From the NCBI GenBank assembly GCA_019915015.1, contig JAHBBC010000003.1:744001-808000 (forward strand): a stretch of DNA of 64,000 nt, written 5' to 3'. Origin of the DNA: Auriscalpium vulgare. Lineage: Eukaryota > Basidiomycota > Agaricomycetes > Russulales > Auriscalpiaceae. Below the pieces are notes generated by a model, which saw nothing but the letters and a program-made list of their open reading frames with translations, had not been told where the DNA came from and searched no databases. Below, in pieces: positions 11,558 to 23,057 of this stretch. Position numbers and translations under genes: made by a program. The stretch's first letter is position 1, and each line of letters begins with the position of its first letter.

Positions 11558-11932
11558 TGTATTCTGTCATGTAAGACAGTCCCTGTAGAATAGCTACACT
11601 ACAGCTCCAATATTGAAACCAGCATCATTGGTGTCACGGACTGGCTGCCTTTGTGACAATGACATGCGTTGGTCGGCAGATTGTAGCATGTCCTCAAAGT
11701 GATTTGCACGTATAACGATTAGTATAAACGGGGTCGCGGATATATATCTGAACATTAGTCCGGCTAACTTACTTTGACGTCCAGCTGGGAGCTTTCCGGA
11801 AGTGGCCAAGGCTAGCTGGGTTAGGGTTTTTCTCGTTCATTGACGCGCGACTTGTCTGGTTTGTTCACTTGCCGCCTGTTCCCTTCCCTTCTCCCCATCC
11901 CATCACCGTTGCCAGTTGTTCGCAATCCAACA
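11558..11932. other. Intergenic, tRNA 5' flank and EB1 promoter
   Basis: A 375-bp spacer between divergent genes (tRNA on minus, EB1 on plus). There is an ATATATA sequence near 11741 and a pyrimidine-rich leader at 11879-11925 just before the EB1 ATG, typical of a fungal 5' UTR. Confidence 0.4.
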
Positions 11933-12980
11933 ATGGGCGAGTCACGATCTGAGCTCCTCGCGTGGATCAACGAGCTCCTGCAGCTCAACTACAACAAAAT
12001 CGAGCAGTGCGGCACGGGGGCTGCTTACTGCCAGATCCTCGACTCCATCTATGGTACGCCACGCCTGTCGCTGCGTGTCCTTGACCATCCACCGACACCC
12101 GGGGCTCTCAGGCGACCTCCCCATGAACCGCGTCAAAATGAACGCAAGACACGAGTACGAGTTCATCGCAAATTTCAAGGTTATGCAGAATGTGTTCAAG
12201 GCAAAGAGGATCGACAAGGTACGCCTTTGTCCGACCTTTGCTCTTCCGCGGGTTGACAACGCCACGCGCATCACAGCCGATACCCGTGGAGAAGCTGGTG
12301 AAGTGCAAGATGCAGTGCGTGCGCTCCCCGCGATGTCACCGTGCGCGCCGCTCATCGCCCGCCGGCTGATAGAGACAACCTCGAATTCTTGCAATGGATA
12401 CGGCGGTTCTGGGATCAGAATTACGGCGGGCACCCGTACGACCCCGTGGCACGGCGAAAAGGGCAGGCGACGGACACGCCCGCGACCATCGCGCCGATCG
12501 CCGCGCCGCGCGGGGGCTCAGGCGCGGCGCTGAACGTCGGCGGCGCTCGGAGTGGCGGGAAGACGCCGGTGAGCGGGCACCGGTCAGGGAGCTCTGCCGC
12601 GGTGCAACACGAGCAGGTGATCAACCTGCAGGCGCAGCTGAAGGACATGTCGACCCATCTGGAGGGCCTGGAGAAGGAACGGGACTTCTACTTCGCAAAG
12701 GTGCGTCGTGCATCTCACAGGGGTGAGAGGTATAGACGAAAATACGTGATGCAGCTCCGCGATATTGAGATCCTGGTACAACAGCAGCTAGAGGTCCTCG
12801 AGTCGGAAGCCAAGGACGACGAGACGCTGCGCGAGATACAGAAGATTCTATACTCAACTGAGGTCAGTGACGGCGCCCAATGATGACGAGTCTCTTCTCT
12901 CATTCCACTTCCTTCGTGCGCGCCAGGATGGCTTTGAGGTGCCCGAAGGCGGCGTGGCGGCGGAAGAGGAGACGTTCTGA
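11933..12980 (+). CDS. EB1-family microtubule plus-end tracking protein (Mal3/Bim1)
   Basis: EB1 proteins bind growing microtubule plus ends through an N-terminal calponin-homology domain and dimerise through a C-terminal coiled coil. Six exons (11933-12053, 12112-12218, 12277-12314, 12373-12700, 12755-12862, 12927-12980) give 251 aa, the usual length. The CH domain shows [26 protein letters not shown] and [16 protein letters not shown] Gly/Ser/Ala-rich linker follows, then the EB1 domain coiled coil ([18 protein letters not shown]). The tail is acidic and ends EEETF, a variant of the EEY/F motif that binds CAP-Gly partners. All splice junctions are GT-AG and in phase. Confidence 0.94.
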
Positions 12981-13407
12981 ACTGATGACCATGACTCTTG
13001 TGGCGCGTTGGCGTTGGCTCTATTGATGATTCCCGTCCTGGCTGGTTCTGCCTGCCGCCCTGCATTTATTCCCCGCTCCATACCTACGGCAACGCCTGAG
13101 CTTTGTTCGAAGTAATGCATGATAGGTTTGCACTAGCGCGGCATGTGCGTGTTCGCCTGTCGGCTCGAATGGGTGCATCCTCAGCCCGGTCTTGGAAGAC
13201 GCAGGCTATGTCATCACTGACTACTATAGCAAACCACCCTGCCTAGCACGCACAAGGCTTCGCCAATTACGCATCGGTAGACAGCTTACAATGTTTGGGC
13301 AGAGCGACATACTTTTGAGCAGACAGAAACATATACAAATGAGAATGAGAATTTGCTAGACGTGAAGGAAACTGGTGTTCCACACCAAGCTCGGCGCATA
13401 TCTGTGT
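12981..13407. other. Convergent intergenic region EB1 / ASCC1-like
   Basis: A 427-bp 3'-to-3' spacer. No open frame with a recognisable domain and no repeat were found. Confidence 0.4.
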
Positions 13408-14461
13408 CTAAGCCGCATGCGGTATGCTCAGGTCACATCCAGCCACGCGCACATACTCCCCCTCGGGTCCCCAGCTACCCATCTCACAAATCTGGAGCTC
13501 GTCAATGTCCCACACGCCCAGTTCGACATTGACAGGCCGTCGGGCCTGTACTGGGCCCGCGATCATCCCCCGCATGGTCTCGGACTCGAGTAGCGCGCGG
13601 TACGAGAACGGCTGGCGGGCCCCGCGCGGTTTCGGACGACGGTAGACAGTATTGAGTATGGTGCAGTGCAACTTTGTGTATCGTTAGCGCTGTTCATGGT
13701 TTGCGGAACTGTTTACCTTCAGCGGACGGTCGTCTAGCATTAGTCCAGCTGTTCGAAACTCCTGTTGTATGCGCTCTGAGTACATACGCCCAACGACGGC
13801 CGTCAACAAGATATTTCAAGACGAAATATTGGGCTCAGCGCACCGCAGACCATGCGCAATTTGTGCCCGGCTGCGCTGCTCAAATCAGGCCCCACGTAGA
13901 GCACATGTGCGCGTTCCGGATCACCGCGCTCGGGCTTCATGATGTCCAGCCTCTCGAGACCCACGCGCAGCCTTTCGCCTTGTATAAGCTGATGAATTCG
14001 CGGCTGCAATGCGCGGAGGGTTTGGCGAGCAGCTGCCAGGGTGAGATTAGGATCTTCCGGGAGGTCCAGGGACATGACGCCGAGAGTGAGGTGCAGACGG
14101 CGCGCGGGGACGATGATGCTGGAGTCTAGGCCGGGAATTGGAGGGTTGTCGGAGAGCAATGCAGAGGTTAGCGAGGATATGGATGAGCGGAGAGCGGCAT
14201 GGTGGCCCTTTGAAGGGATCAGGACCAGGGTCTCCGGGAGAATGAGTGCGCTGGCTCACGATGGGCAGTGCAAGGACTGCATGAGGTGCACCAGTGTATC
14301 AGTAGTGCACTGGATGCGTCCAAGATACGCGCCTACATACAGTGCGTTAGCCTCTTATTTGAGATTATTCTTGCGGTCGGCGGCTGGGTGACCCCGCGCT
14401 CGGGACGGAGAGCAGGCCTGGACGGGACTGGGACGCGGAGGCCATGTGTGTGGACGGACAT
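13408..14461 (-). CDS. ASCC1-like protein with AKAP7-type 2H (2'-5' RNA ligase-like) phosphoesterase domain
   Basis: The two H-x-T/S motifs of the 2H phosphoesterase superfamily are present: RRLHLTLGVM and, about 130 residues later, RPLKLHCTILNTVYRR. The ASCC1-typical strand QEFRTAGLMLDDRPLK precedes the second one. Human ASCC1 is a regulatory subunit of the ASCC complex in transcription and alkylation repair. Exons 14341-14461, 13844-14254, 13717-13775 and 13408-13671 total 855 nt (284 aa). No KH domain, found N-terminally in animal ASCC1, is visible. The first intron (14255-14340) is the least certain junction. The start at 14461 is a choice; an in-frame upstream ATG at 14608 would add 49 residues. 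Catalytic substrate unknown. Confidence 0.78.
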
Positions 14462-15141
14462 GACCGAGCAGGGATGGGCGCGGCAGACAACGGCAGCGTA
14501 CGGCACAGGGCGGCAAGGAACACCGGCGCGCCGCGGAGTCTGAATATGGGTGGCGCTGTAGATCAAGCGAGTAGATGCCTGTGAGAGGCTGCCCATATTT
14601 GCCTGCATGGCGGTGCTGCAACTTTATTGTCGACAGCGCTACGCGGTGCCAGGATTCTCATGCGGCACAGAAAGACCGCAGACGGTTGTCAGGACAAGGG
14701 ACGCCACTGGCAAAAGCACGCCCGTCGTCGTGGACTGGGTGGTCGTTGACTCGGAGGGCTGTGCCATTAACGGACATGAATGCGGGGTCAGCTGCTTCAA
14801 TAACCTTACGTAAGCGCGTTAAGACACCGCGCCCGCTCTCCCCTCCTCGTCTTCATCCCATCCCCTCGCTTCCTGCTCTTCATCCCCGCATTCCCTTCTA
14901 TACCCTCCATCAGCCGCTAGGTTCTGATCCCAACACTTCAACGCGCCCCAGCCCCCGCGCACCCGCGTCTCTTTCCTGCCCCCGGCGCTCGCTCACGCGT
15001 ATCCACGGATACATCTGTCACTTTGCATATATCTACCCACGAAACCATATACCCTTCCCCTAGTCTCTCCCCACATACACATCAACTTGCGCATCCTCCG
15101 AGCACCCTTGCGCGTGCTCGGAACAACTTGAGCGGGCTTCA
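14462..15141. other. Divergent promoter region ASCC1-like / aspartic protease
   Basis: About 680 bp with a long C/T-rich strand at 14825-14990, a typical leader composition for the plus-strand gene. A CATATATC TATA-like sequence lies at about 15026, some 115 bp before the protease ATG. No separate gene was recognised. Confidence 0.45.
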
Positions 15142-17933
15142 ATGGCCCTACTGCGCCCACGCGCGTCTTCAAGCCGATGGAAGGGCAAGGCCAGGGCGGT
15201 GCCTGTTCTCCGTAGACAGGAGGGGCAGGGCGGGCCTGCAGGCATTGTCCTGCCGCTCGAGATGGTTGGCGGCGGCATGTACGAAGCGTGAGTCCCACCC
15301 TTTCCTTGCCCCCTTCATATTCCTGGCACACAGCCTGCTGTTCCCCGCCATCCGTTGCGTGCAAGGCGGTCACAGGGCGTCTCATATCTGCTCTTGTCTT
15401 GCTCTCTACTTATGTCTTCTTTGTTGAGCACGCTCCCCTGAGAGGTATGCCGCGACGGTGTATGCGCCCACTCCGACGATTGCACTCAACGGAACCCACT
15501 CCTTATATGTGCATTCCTGTCGCCAAGTGCCCTCAGTGGCCGGCGTCGGGAGCTCGTTGGTATAAGTCTTGCTTCAAAATTTCGGGGCGATCAATCATTT
15601 TGTGTCTCAGTGCTATACGCCGTAGCTTCCTACGGCTTTGACTGACCGTGTTTTGCCTCGTGGCATAGTGTCTATACCGTACCCGTTCAAGTGGGCAAAC
15701 AAGGCCAGAACCTGTCGTTACAAGTCGACACTGGGTCGTCTGACCTCGTAAGTTTCCATATATTTTATCGCGTCCTCCGAGACCAATGTTTGCCTCCAGT
15801 GGATAGCATCGACGTCTTGTTCTTCGTCGGCTTGTTCCGGCGCCAAAGGAAACTTGTACGATCCGTCCTCTGCCTCTCCAACCAACGTCCCATTTTCCAT
15901 CACCTACCTCGCGGGGCAAGTCAGCGGTCCCATTTACTGGGATCAGGTCGAAATTGGCGGCTACAGTCTCAACAACCAAGCGCTTGGTACGCCTCCCTCT
16001 TTCTTCTTCTTTCAGCCGTCTAAATGCATGCGTAGCCGGTGCGACCTCAGTTGACTCAGAGCCGCTCGAATCCGCGTTCAGTGGTATTTTAGGCCTTGCG
16101 CTTCCTCTTAACTCTATCATTGCAGAGAAGATACATCCAGTGGACGGGAACGCGCCGGACGGCGCCGCATTCGCATCAAATCTTTTCGGGCTCACACCAA
16201 CTTCGACCGCACCGGCCGCCCGCTTTCTGTCATTGTCACTGTCGCGTCCTGGTACAGACGAAATCCCTGCTTTACTCGGCATAGGGCGACATCCAGCGGC
16301 ACTTGTGCCAGACCCCAGCAAAATCAAGTACTCGCAACTCATTAGCGGATCTGACGGCGTGCTGTTCTGGCAGGTCAACGTGCGTGGCATCACAGTGTAT
16401 GTCGACGGACAGACGCTTCCGGTAACCATCGGCCGCTCGAAAAACGGCGCCGTCTTTCCTCAGGCGGTCGTAGACTCCGGGGTCCCTTTTATCTTGACAA
16501 CTACGGCCATCGCAAATGGCATCTACGGTGCGTTGGGCATCGGTCCAGCTGCTGACGGACAATGTAAGCCTTTTATGTCTCATCTCCAATCTGGTATTCA
16601 ACTTTAACGCTGGCTTGCTTCAGACTACGTCCCATGCAAAACGCCGCTCAACATGACAGTTACTCTGGATGGACAAGATCCACTACCTCTACACCCCCTC
16701 GATCTCACGACGCTGTCACAGGGCGACCCTTCCTCTTCCATGTGCACAGGATTGATTCAAACGGCGAATGGTCAAATGGATGCAGTGGATGGAGATTTGG
16801 ACGACATGATTCTCGGAGTGCCATTCATGCGTAACGTCTACACCGTCATGGCTTACGACGTTCCCGATTCCAATGGTGGTTTTCCAATCGTCCCCGGCCT
16901 CCTGGGTGACCAAATTCATCCCCGGCTAGGCCTTCTTAGCCTGACGGATCCCACGAAGGCTCTTGACGAATTCAACACCGTTCGAGTGCTGAATCAGCCG
17001 CTTTCGTCTGGCGGGGGCTCGAGCGGCCAGTCTTCCAGCGACCAATCGCACACCACGTCGGACGGCCGCAAGCTGTCCATCGGCGTTGAGGTTTTGCTGG
17101 GTCTGATCGGATTCTTCGCCCTCGCCGTCAGCCTGTTTGCTCTGCGCTGGTTCCTCGTCAAGCGACGGTGGCGCCGTGAACAGAACCGGTCGGGTTTCGA
17201 AGGCGGCGACCAGAAGACTGCCTACCAGCTTGCCCAGCGTGGATCGAACTCCCTCGACCGGCCCTCGGAGGACATGCTCAGGGCAAATCGGTTCGAAGCG
17301 TACAAGGCGCGCAAGGCGCTGGGTTCCGGATACACTGCCGATACGCAGCGCACGCACGTCAATGAGGATGACCTCGGCGAGTTCGGCACGCATGGACTGC
17401 CGAAGGATGGCGGGCACCAGGAGGAGGAGGCGACTTACCTCAACCTAGATCCCTGGGACGCGTCCATTGGATGGCGTGGGACCGTCGTTGGCGACAGCGA
17501 GCCCGTCGAGATCCACCCAAGGGCTGTCTCAGAGACGGACGAGCCGCTCAGCCCACCGATGCCACACCATGGGCACCACCCGTCGCCGAGCGAGGCTAGT
17601 ACGCTGGACGGTGCGCAGGGCATCGCAGAGCCGCTCTTGGCACATATCCACTCACGCGACGACTCGCGTTCGGCGCATGAGCTAGGGTTGTTGCCGCCAG
17701 GCGAGCGAGGGAGCATGGCGGGCATTGGCACACTTGCGCGTGGCAGCCGCATCGGCTTCGAGTCGCGGCACAGCGCGATGGGGAGCGTCGGTAGCATCCG
17801 GAGGTCAGTCAGTCCGGGCATGCGTGTACCCGCGTCGCCGCTGAGCGCGCAGTTCCCTGGAATGCTGGCGGGAGAGGAGGATACTGCCGCACGAGCGCCG
17901 ATGCTGGAGGGCGCTGATCGAGACCACTCATGA
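15142..17933 (+). CDS. Membrane-anchored aspartic protease (pepsin family A1)
   Basis: Pepsin-like aspartyl protease with both catalytic Asp motifs: VDTGSSDLWIAS (split by intron 15748-15799) and AVVDSGVPFIL. The beta-hairpin flap region follows the first motif. After the protease domain comes a Ser-rich linker, a single transmembrane helix (VEVLLGLIGFFALAVSLFAL) and a basic stop-transfer sequence (KRRWRR). A roughly 250-residue Ser/Gly/Pro-rich cytoplasmic tail ends the protein. This resembles yapsin-like or other surface-tethered proteases. Exons 15142-15287, 15669-15747, 15800-15986, 16036-16563 and 16624-17933 total 2,250 nt (749 aa). Two oddities: no signal peptide is visible at the chosen ATG, and the first intron is 381 nt against about 55 elsewhere. 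A missed 5' exon is possible. A dibasic site (VLRRQ) could end a propeptide. Confidence 0.88.
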
Positions 17934-18332
17934 CCCTTGCGCGTCGTCGCACAGTTATGCCCCCCATTCTTAGCTTACTCCGGACAATCGTATCTCTGGG
18001 CACACAGTAGTATATAAGTGGTTAGTATCTGCATGTCATAAGGCTACCCGACGCTCCTTTTTGTACTCGTATCTCCTACCCAGCTAGCATCGTAATACCC
18101 CCATCTCCATCTCATGCATCACGGACCATCTCGTTGCTCTCCGTCAGACTTTCGACACACCTACTCGTTGCCCTTCTCTTATCTGTCGCAGATCAAGCTG
18201 GAGCTAGACAGGCCAGCGCCAGCGACCAATTTATCTCAAGTAGTGTATAACAGGTGGATCTCTATCACTATTTACTATGGAGGCAGAATGCAATGCGGCA
18301 CGTGTAGAAAAGCACAAATCACGCACTACGCT
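17934..18332. other. Convergent intergenic region aspartic protease / tyrosinase
   Basis: A 399-bp 3'-to-3' spacer with AT-rich patches (for example AGTATATAAGT near 18010). No gene or repeat recognised. Confidence 0.4.
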
Positions 18333-19913
18333 CTAAACATACACGTAGCAGAGTATCCCTGCTCGAGTATCGATCACGTCCCCGATGCTTACTTGTGGAA
18401 ACAGACCGTCTGTCGGCATATGCGAGTCCAACTAAACCCAAGTCAGTTCACGCGTTTGGAGGACCCGAATGATCTCACATGTAGGTACGGCGGCGCGCCG
18501 TTGGGGTATTGCTCGTAAGTGGACAGGTTTTGCAGCGCTGCCACAGACCCGCCGAAGAACGTCCCGCGGTTTGCAGCATGCTCGTGCTGCCAATCATACC
18601 AAACCTTGTCCACCATCTGTAGAGCCAAGCTTGCATGTTAGATACTATGAACGCACCGCCGCCCTGGGGACCGCTTACAGCGTGGTGCATCCAGAATAGA
18701 GGCTCTGAGATCCGCTACGGTCAAGCGACAGTGGCGAGTCGAAGGGTCTGCGACGCTCACCGTTGGCAGACCAGGTAGGCCCGGGAACACAATCAGCCGG
18801 AGCATTTTCAGGGCATGTGCCCCCAAGGTCTCTGTGCGACCGTCAGCCTCTCTGCGTGAACCCCAAATGTGAAGTAGCTCGTACCCTCCCATGATAAGAT
18901 GCACTGCAGAGTGCGGGCCCTGCACCGCGAATAAGGCCGCGAATGCTCCGTTGCCGCAATATGACGCACCTCGAACGTTTCAAAATCTTTGTGGAAGCCT
19001 TCAAAATCGCCTACATTTCCGGCAATCAGATTTCGGATTTCTGCAGGGGTGAAGGACGTGTTCGCGAGCTTTAACGGCTCCGGGAAGAAAGGCGACACGG
19101 CGGTGAAGGGCTGCAGTGTGAAATTCCTGCGGACTGTATGGGGAGACGGATACGAAAGTGGCATGGAGTGGAATCCTCCGTCGGGAACGCGGAAGTCGTG
19201 CGCAGGTTCACCCCAGCCTCCGAGCCCGCTGACCGGGTCGGCGTCTTTGAAAATTGTGGCACCAGAAAAGTCCGCAGAGTCTGAGCAGCGGTCAATCCGA
19301 GCGAAACGGATGAAGCCGAGAACCTCGAGTACCTTTCGTCCAGTCCCAGTATGGGGACACCCCTTTGTACCCGCACTTGCTACTGAGCTGTTGTTCGTAT
19401 ACCCAGACATACCAACGATGCCAGGGGAGGAAGAGGCCTGTGAAATGGATCTTGAAGACCTTTAGTACATGGTTTCCATTCCGCTTCGCAGCATTTTGAA
19501 CTTACCTGACTGTTGAGATCCATGTGGATGTAGACGAAATCTGATGGCCAAAATTTGCGGTGAGAGGTATTCAAGATGCATACACGACGGACATTGCATA
19601 CCATCGTAGTATGACCCAGAGGCATTGACAGGAGGTATCCGCGAAATAGATGGATCTACGGATGGTGTCAAAGCAGGATCATGAGGTAAGTTTGCCAGAC
19701 ACTGGAGCGGGTCAGCCTGTCGACCATAACGCAAAAAGACGGGTATGCACATACATTGACAGCCCGAATCCAATCGGCTTTCTCGGCCTTCGAGAATGCC
19801 CTCCACTCACGCCGGACGGAGGGTGTGACGCAGGGAGCAGCTGGTGACGATGCGTGCACAAAGTTCGTTGCAGTCCAGACACCGACAACAGCGAAGGTGG
19901 CAAGAAGTCGCAT
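18333..19913 (-). CDS. Secreted tyrosinase-like type-3 copper protein
   Basis: The common central domain of tyrosinase is complete. The signal peptide is MRLLATFAVVGVWTATNFVH. CuA ligands lie in VYIHMDLNSQ and in HFTGLFLPWHRWYV. CuB ligands lie in GPHSAVHLIMGG and EPLFWMHHAMVDKVWYDWQ. The chain ends DVIDTRAGILCYVYV, right after the catalytic domain. So this is the short secreted form without the large C-terminal lid domain of classical fungal tyrosinases. Short GT-AG introns separate the Cu-binding segments, and all joins keep frame. Likely role: oxidation of phenols and diphenols outside the cell, perhaps in pigment or wall cross-linking; substrate is not readable from sequence. The ATG at 19911-19913 begins the signal peptide. 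Confidence 0.88.
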
Positions 19914-19999
19914 CTCAGCCAATAAATGAGCAGGACAACCCGAGCGAGGGTGAAGAATTGGGATGTGAACTGGTGCCTCCGGAAAGAAGTCTGTATGTC

Positions 20000-20008
20000 T
20001 TAAATATT
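20000..20008 (-). promoter_or_regulatory. TATA-like element of the tyrosinase gene
   Basis: AAATATTTA on the minus strand lies about 90 bp upstream of the tyrosinase ATG. It is inferred to be the core promoter from composition and spacing. Confidence 0.35.
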
Positions 20009-20706
20009 TGCCTCAAGGGCGAGATCGGAATCGTCGACGTACGCTGAATGGTGCAGAGGTTGCGAGCCTGAGGTACCAAGAGTGAAAATATCAGAAGATG
20101 ACCCGGCCCCTTCGGAGGTCGTCGGCTAGCACTGTGAATAGTGGTCGTTGCGAGCAAGGATCTGAGCCGTCGCGCATCTTCACGCATGCCCTGTTCCTCG
20201 TGGTGGGCCGATGATCGCACGAGCCACGAGTGACGATACCGCCAAGCGCCTCCAACCCGAGAGCGCAATCAGGTAGTCTAGAGAGAAGGATGGGTACCTG
20301 TCAGTCTTGTGTCGCGAGAGCGCTGGTAATTGCGTACCCAGACGACACGAAACACGATCACCCGCGCCCTGGGGCATTTTGGCGAAGTCAAATCGGTGCC
20401 AGGCTGTCGGGCAGAGGGAAAGATAAGCGCGGACGCATACGTGGTTGTGACTGTTGGGATACATCGACTGTTTGATGTTCGAATTCGAATGCGGCAAGCA
20501 CACACTTTGATTTGGCCCACTGAACACCGATCATCGCGGGCAGGTAGATACGCTTGGACCGGCGGTACATACGTGCAGGGAGTCTGCCGTACATGCGAAA
20601 GGCCGAGATGCGCGACAAGCCAATAGTTGAGCAAGAAATAGATTTCTCATTCGCATCAGCAATATTATAGCTGCACAATTCGTGTGACAATTCGTACACG
20701 GGTGCT
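20009..20706. other. Intergenic, tyrosinase upstream / phosphatase 3' flank
   Basis: About 700 bp between two minus-strand genes. Several overlapping open frames on both strands have no domain and low plausibility. No repeat or RNA gene was found. Confidence 0.4.
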
Positions 20707-22575
20707 TCAAACGCTCTCAGAATCCATACCCTGACAGCGGAGTCAGAGTCAGAAGGACGATCAACCGTTACGATAGCGCGCTCACCTTGCTCTTCTCTCC
20801 TTGTATTTTCCTGGCCCGCTTGCCTTTCCCGAAAGTCAACATTCCGAGAAGAGTTAGGACACCCAGGACCAATAGAGCCACAACAAGCGCAAGCCCTGCA
20901 CCCAGGAACCCAGCACCGACGGGGCTGATCGGCTGATCAGGTTTGGCGGCTGCAGACGCTTGGGCAAGAAGTCCGCATCCGCGGTCTTGGCTATTGCCGC
21001 ATACGCCGCACCATTGAGCTGTTGTGTTCACCGCCGCAGGCTGAGAGTCGACTCAGTATGAAGAGACTTATCTGTTACCGGATGACCACGCACCGCTAAG
21101 GAATTCATAAAGGTCGACAGGGGCACATCGCTGTCGGAGCCATAGCCAAGGAAGGAATACGTCCTAAATTCATCATCTGTACCGTTTTTGAAGTTGAAGC
21201 GCAAAACGGGCGGTCCGCCCCCGGAAGGCTGACGGACTTCGAGCGCCCAGGCCGAGGCGTAGTTCACTGATAAAGATGAGCGTGGTGGACTGGACAGATC
21301 AGATCTACTTACCTACACCGGCGAGGCCGGAATTCGCCTGCACTGCGCCTGTCATGTTGAAAAGTGAGATGAACGGCTTGTATGAGATCGCCTCAACCAT
21401 GAACGAGAGAGGATCCGATGCATTTGCGATGCGACTGAGCCCGGTAAGCATCGAAGGCACTACGGTGCGGCCAGCAACTGAGAGCCCGATCAGAGTTCGT
21501 GTGCAGGGACTATGGAACACTGTCACATACTGTTTCCGATGCCATCCAGCTGCTCGGAGGAGAACGTATTGTACTCGTGCCAGTTGGCGAGGTCTCGAGC
21601 TTGTGCCAGGAACGTCGAGGGCAGGGCCCGAGCAAAATCCGCGTTGTGAATTGAATTGACGTTCATATAATCGAAGACCTAGGTCGCGTCAGTGAGTAGC
21701 GAGCACGCAAACTAGATGACGGTGTCCGCATACGTTCCACTATGCACTTTGATAAGCTCAGGAAGGAGTAAAAAACACATGCTTGGACTTACCATGTTCT
21801 GTAGCGTAGCTGGTCGTCCGTCGAGGTAAGGAGGCAGTTGGGACAAGAAGGGTTGCGCCTCCTGTTTCTTCGCGTTGAACTCAGAGGAGTTGTAGAAGGC
21901 TGAGACGTCCGCGTTAAACGTCTAGCGTAAGGAGTCTCAGCGAAGCTTTAGGATTGACATGTAGTCACTTACGGTACACGACGTGAATCCCTCGAGGGAA
22001 ACGTCATTGGTAGACTCGACAGACTCGACTGGAGATCGCTATCAGCAGACGGCGGTCCTGAGTCGATGTGCCGCACGTACTAGGGATAGTCTGCAGCGGT
22101 TGATGTTATGATGTGATATAATCGTGGAAGTGGACTGTAAAGACTCGCCTGATAGCCTGCAAGAGGTCCTGTGATCGTTGTTCCATTCGCCAATGTCGTG
22201 TTATACGCTGAGGTGGCTGGCCATAACCCTTGAGACAGCGAAACGGCCGAATCAAAGATGACGCCGCCTTCGTCTCCAGCATCGGCCCGCATCCACACTT
22301 GGCTATCATTGAACAGGCCCGCGTTCATGTTCTGGACATGAGACGGCGACGACTCGTTAAGATAGAGTTGTCGCAATGCATCTCCAAGAGCAAACTCTTG
22401 AGCCTATCGAACACGATCAGCCCGGCCTGCTTGGAGTTGGTGATTGCATACTTACATTGCCCAGTGGGGTGATCGAAGTGTGGGATGCAGCATAGGTGGT
22501 AGGATCTTGATAAAAGCCTTGACGATCTCCGTGCCGAACCAGGACAAGGACGCCGAGAACCGTGCTGCTCGACAT
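20707..22575 (-). CDS. Histidine acid phosphatase-like (phosphoglycerate mutase superfamily) membrane protein
   Basis: The N-terminus carries the superfamily catalytic motif RHGDR (VLVLVRHGDRQGFYQDP). Later segments that fit fungal members are AGRTVVPSMLTGL, ISYKPFISLFNMTG, LRFNFKNGTDDEF and NTTAQWCGVCGNSQDRGCG. The C-terminus has one transmembrane helix (GLALVVALLVLGVLTLLGML) followed by a basic tail (KGKRARK). So it is likely a type I-like membrane protein with a lumenal or external phosphatase domain. Several short introns occur; the last joins KSK to GMDSESV and the stop at 20707-20709. No signal peptide was seen at the N-terminal Met, and I could not place the second catalytic HD/HAE motif with confidence. 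Its upstream region is disrupted by the hAT element that begins 104 bp before the ATG. Confidence 0.8.
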
Positions 22576-22670
22576 GGCCGAGGGTTGAACGTCGCAAACT
22601 GGTGACCTCAGGACGTGGGCTTCGGATGAACCGAGTGGGCGCCGCAAGGGGCAAAGACGCATGCGCCTTT

Positions 22671-22678
22671 AAACCCGC
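22671..22678. repeat. 8-bp target site duplication, left copy
   Basis: AAACCCGC directly abuts the left terminal inverted repeat and is repeated exactly at 27999-28006. Eight bp is the length expected for hAT insertions. Confidence 0.93.
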
Positions 22679-22698
22679 TAGTGTTGCGGGAAAAACCT
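22679..22698 (+). repeat. Left terminal inverted repeat of the hAT element
   Basis: TAGTGTTGCGGGAAAAACCT matches the reverse complement of the right end at 19 of 20 positions (T versus C at position 4). The YAGNG start is typical of hAT termini. Confidence 0.93.
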
Positions 22699-23057
22699 CT
22701 GGCCAGTATCCCCCCGGTAAGGTACCGGTGGCGCTCCTAGCCGGGGAGGTATCAAACCGGTACCGTACCAGGGAAATAGTCACGTGATGTTTAGTTCCCA
22801 CGCAGTAGCAGCTCGATTTTCGCGTACACACGAGGATTTGGAATGGTTTCAATGCATCAGATGAAGATTTAGCAGTGTATGTATCCATAGCCAAATTGCC
22901 AGAGCTTAGCCGTAGGTGCCCCGACCTGTACGAATTCGCTGCTGCCTGCTACACAAGTGTCATGATTTGTCAGCAGACGCGGCTTTTGCAAGGCTGCCGC
23001 AGCACTCGAGCGTACATTGTAACAACGCGTACAATACATACTGAAACCTCGGGAGGC

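Noticed and set aside
15288..15668. Open frame continuing from the first aspartic protease exon into its intron
   Set aside because: The protein sequence resumes in family register only after the acceptor at 15668; the intronic reading has no similarity to the protease.
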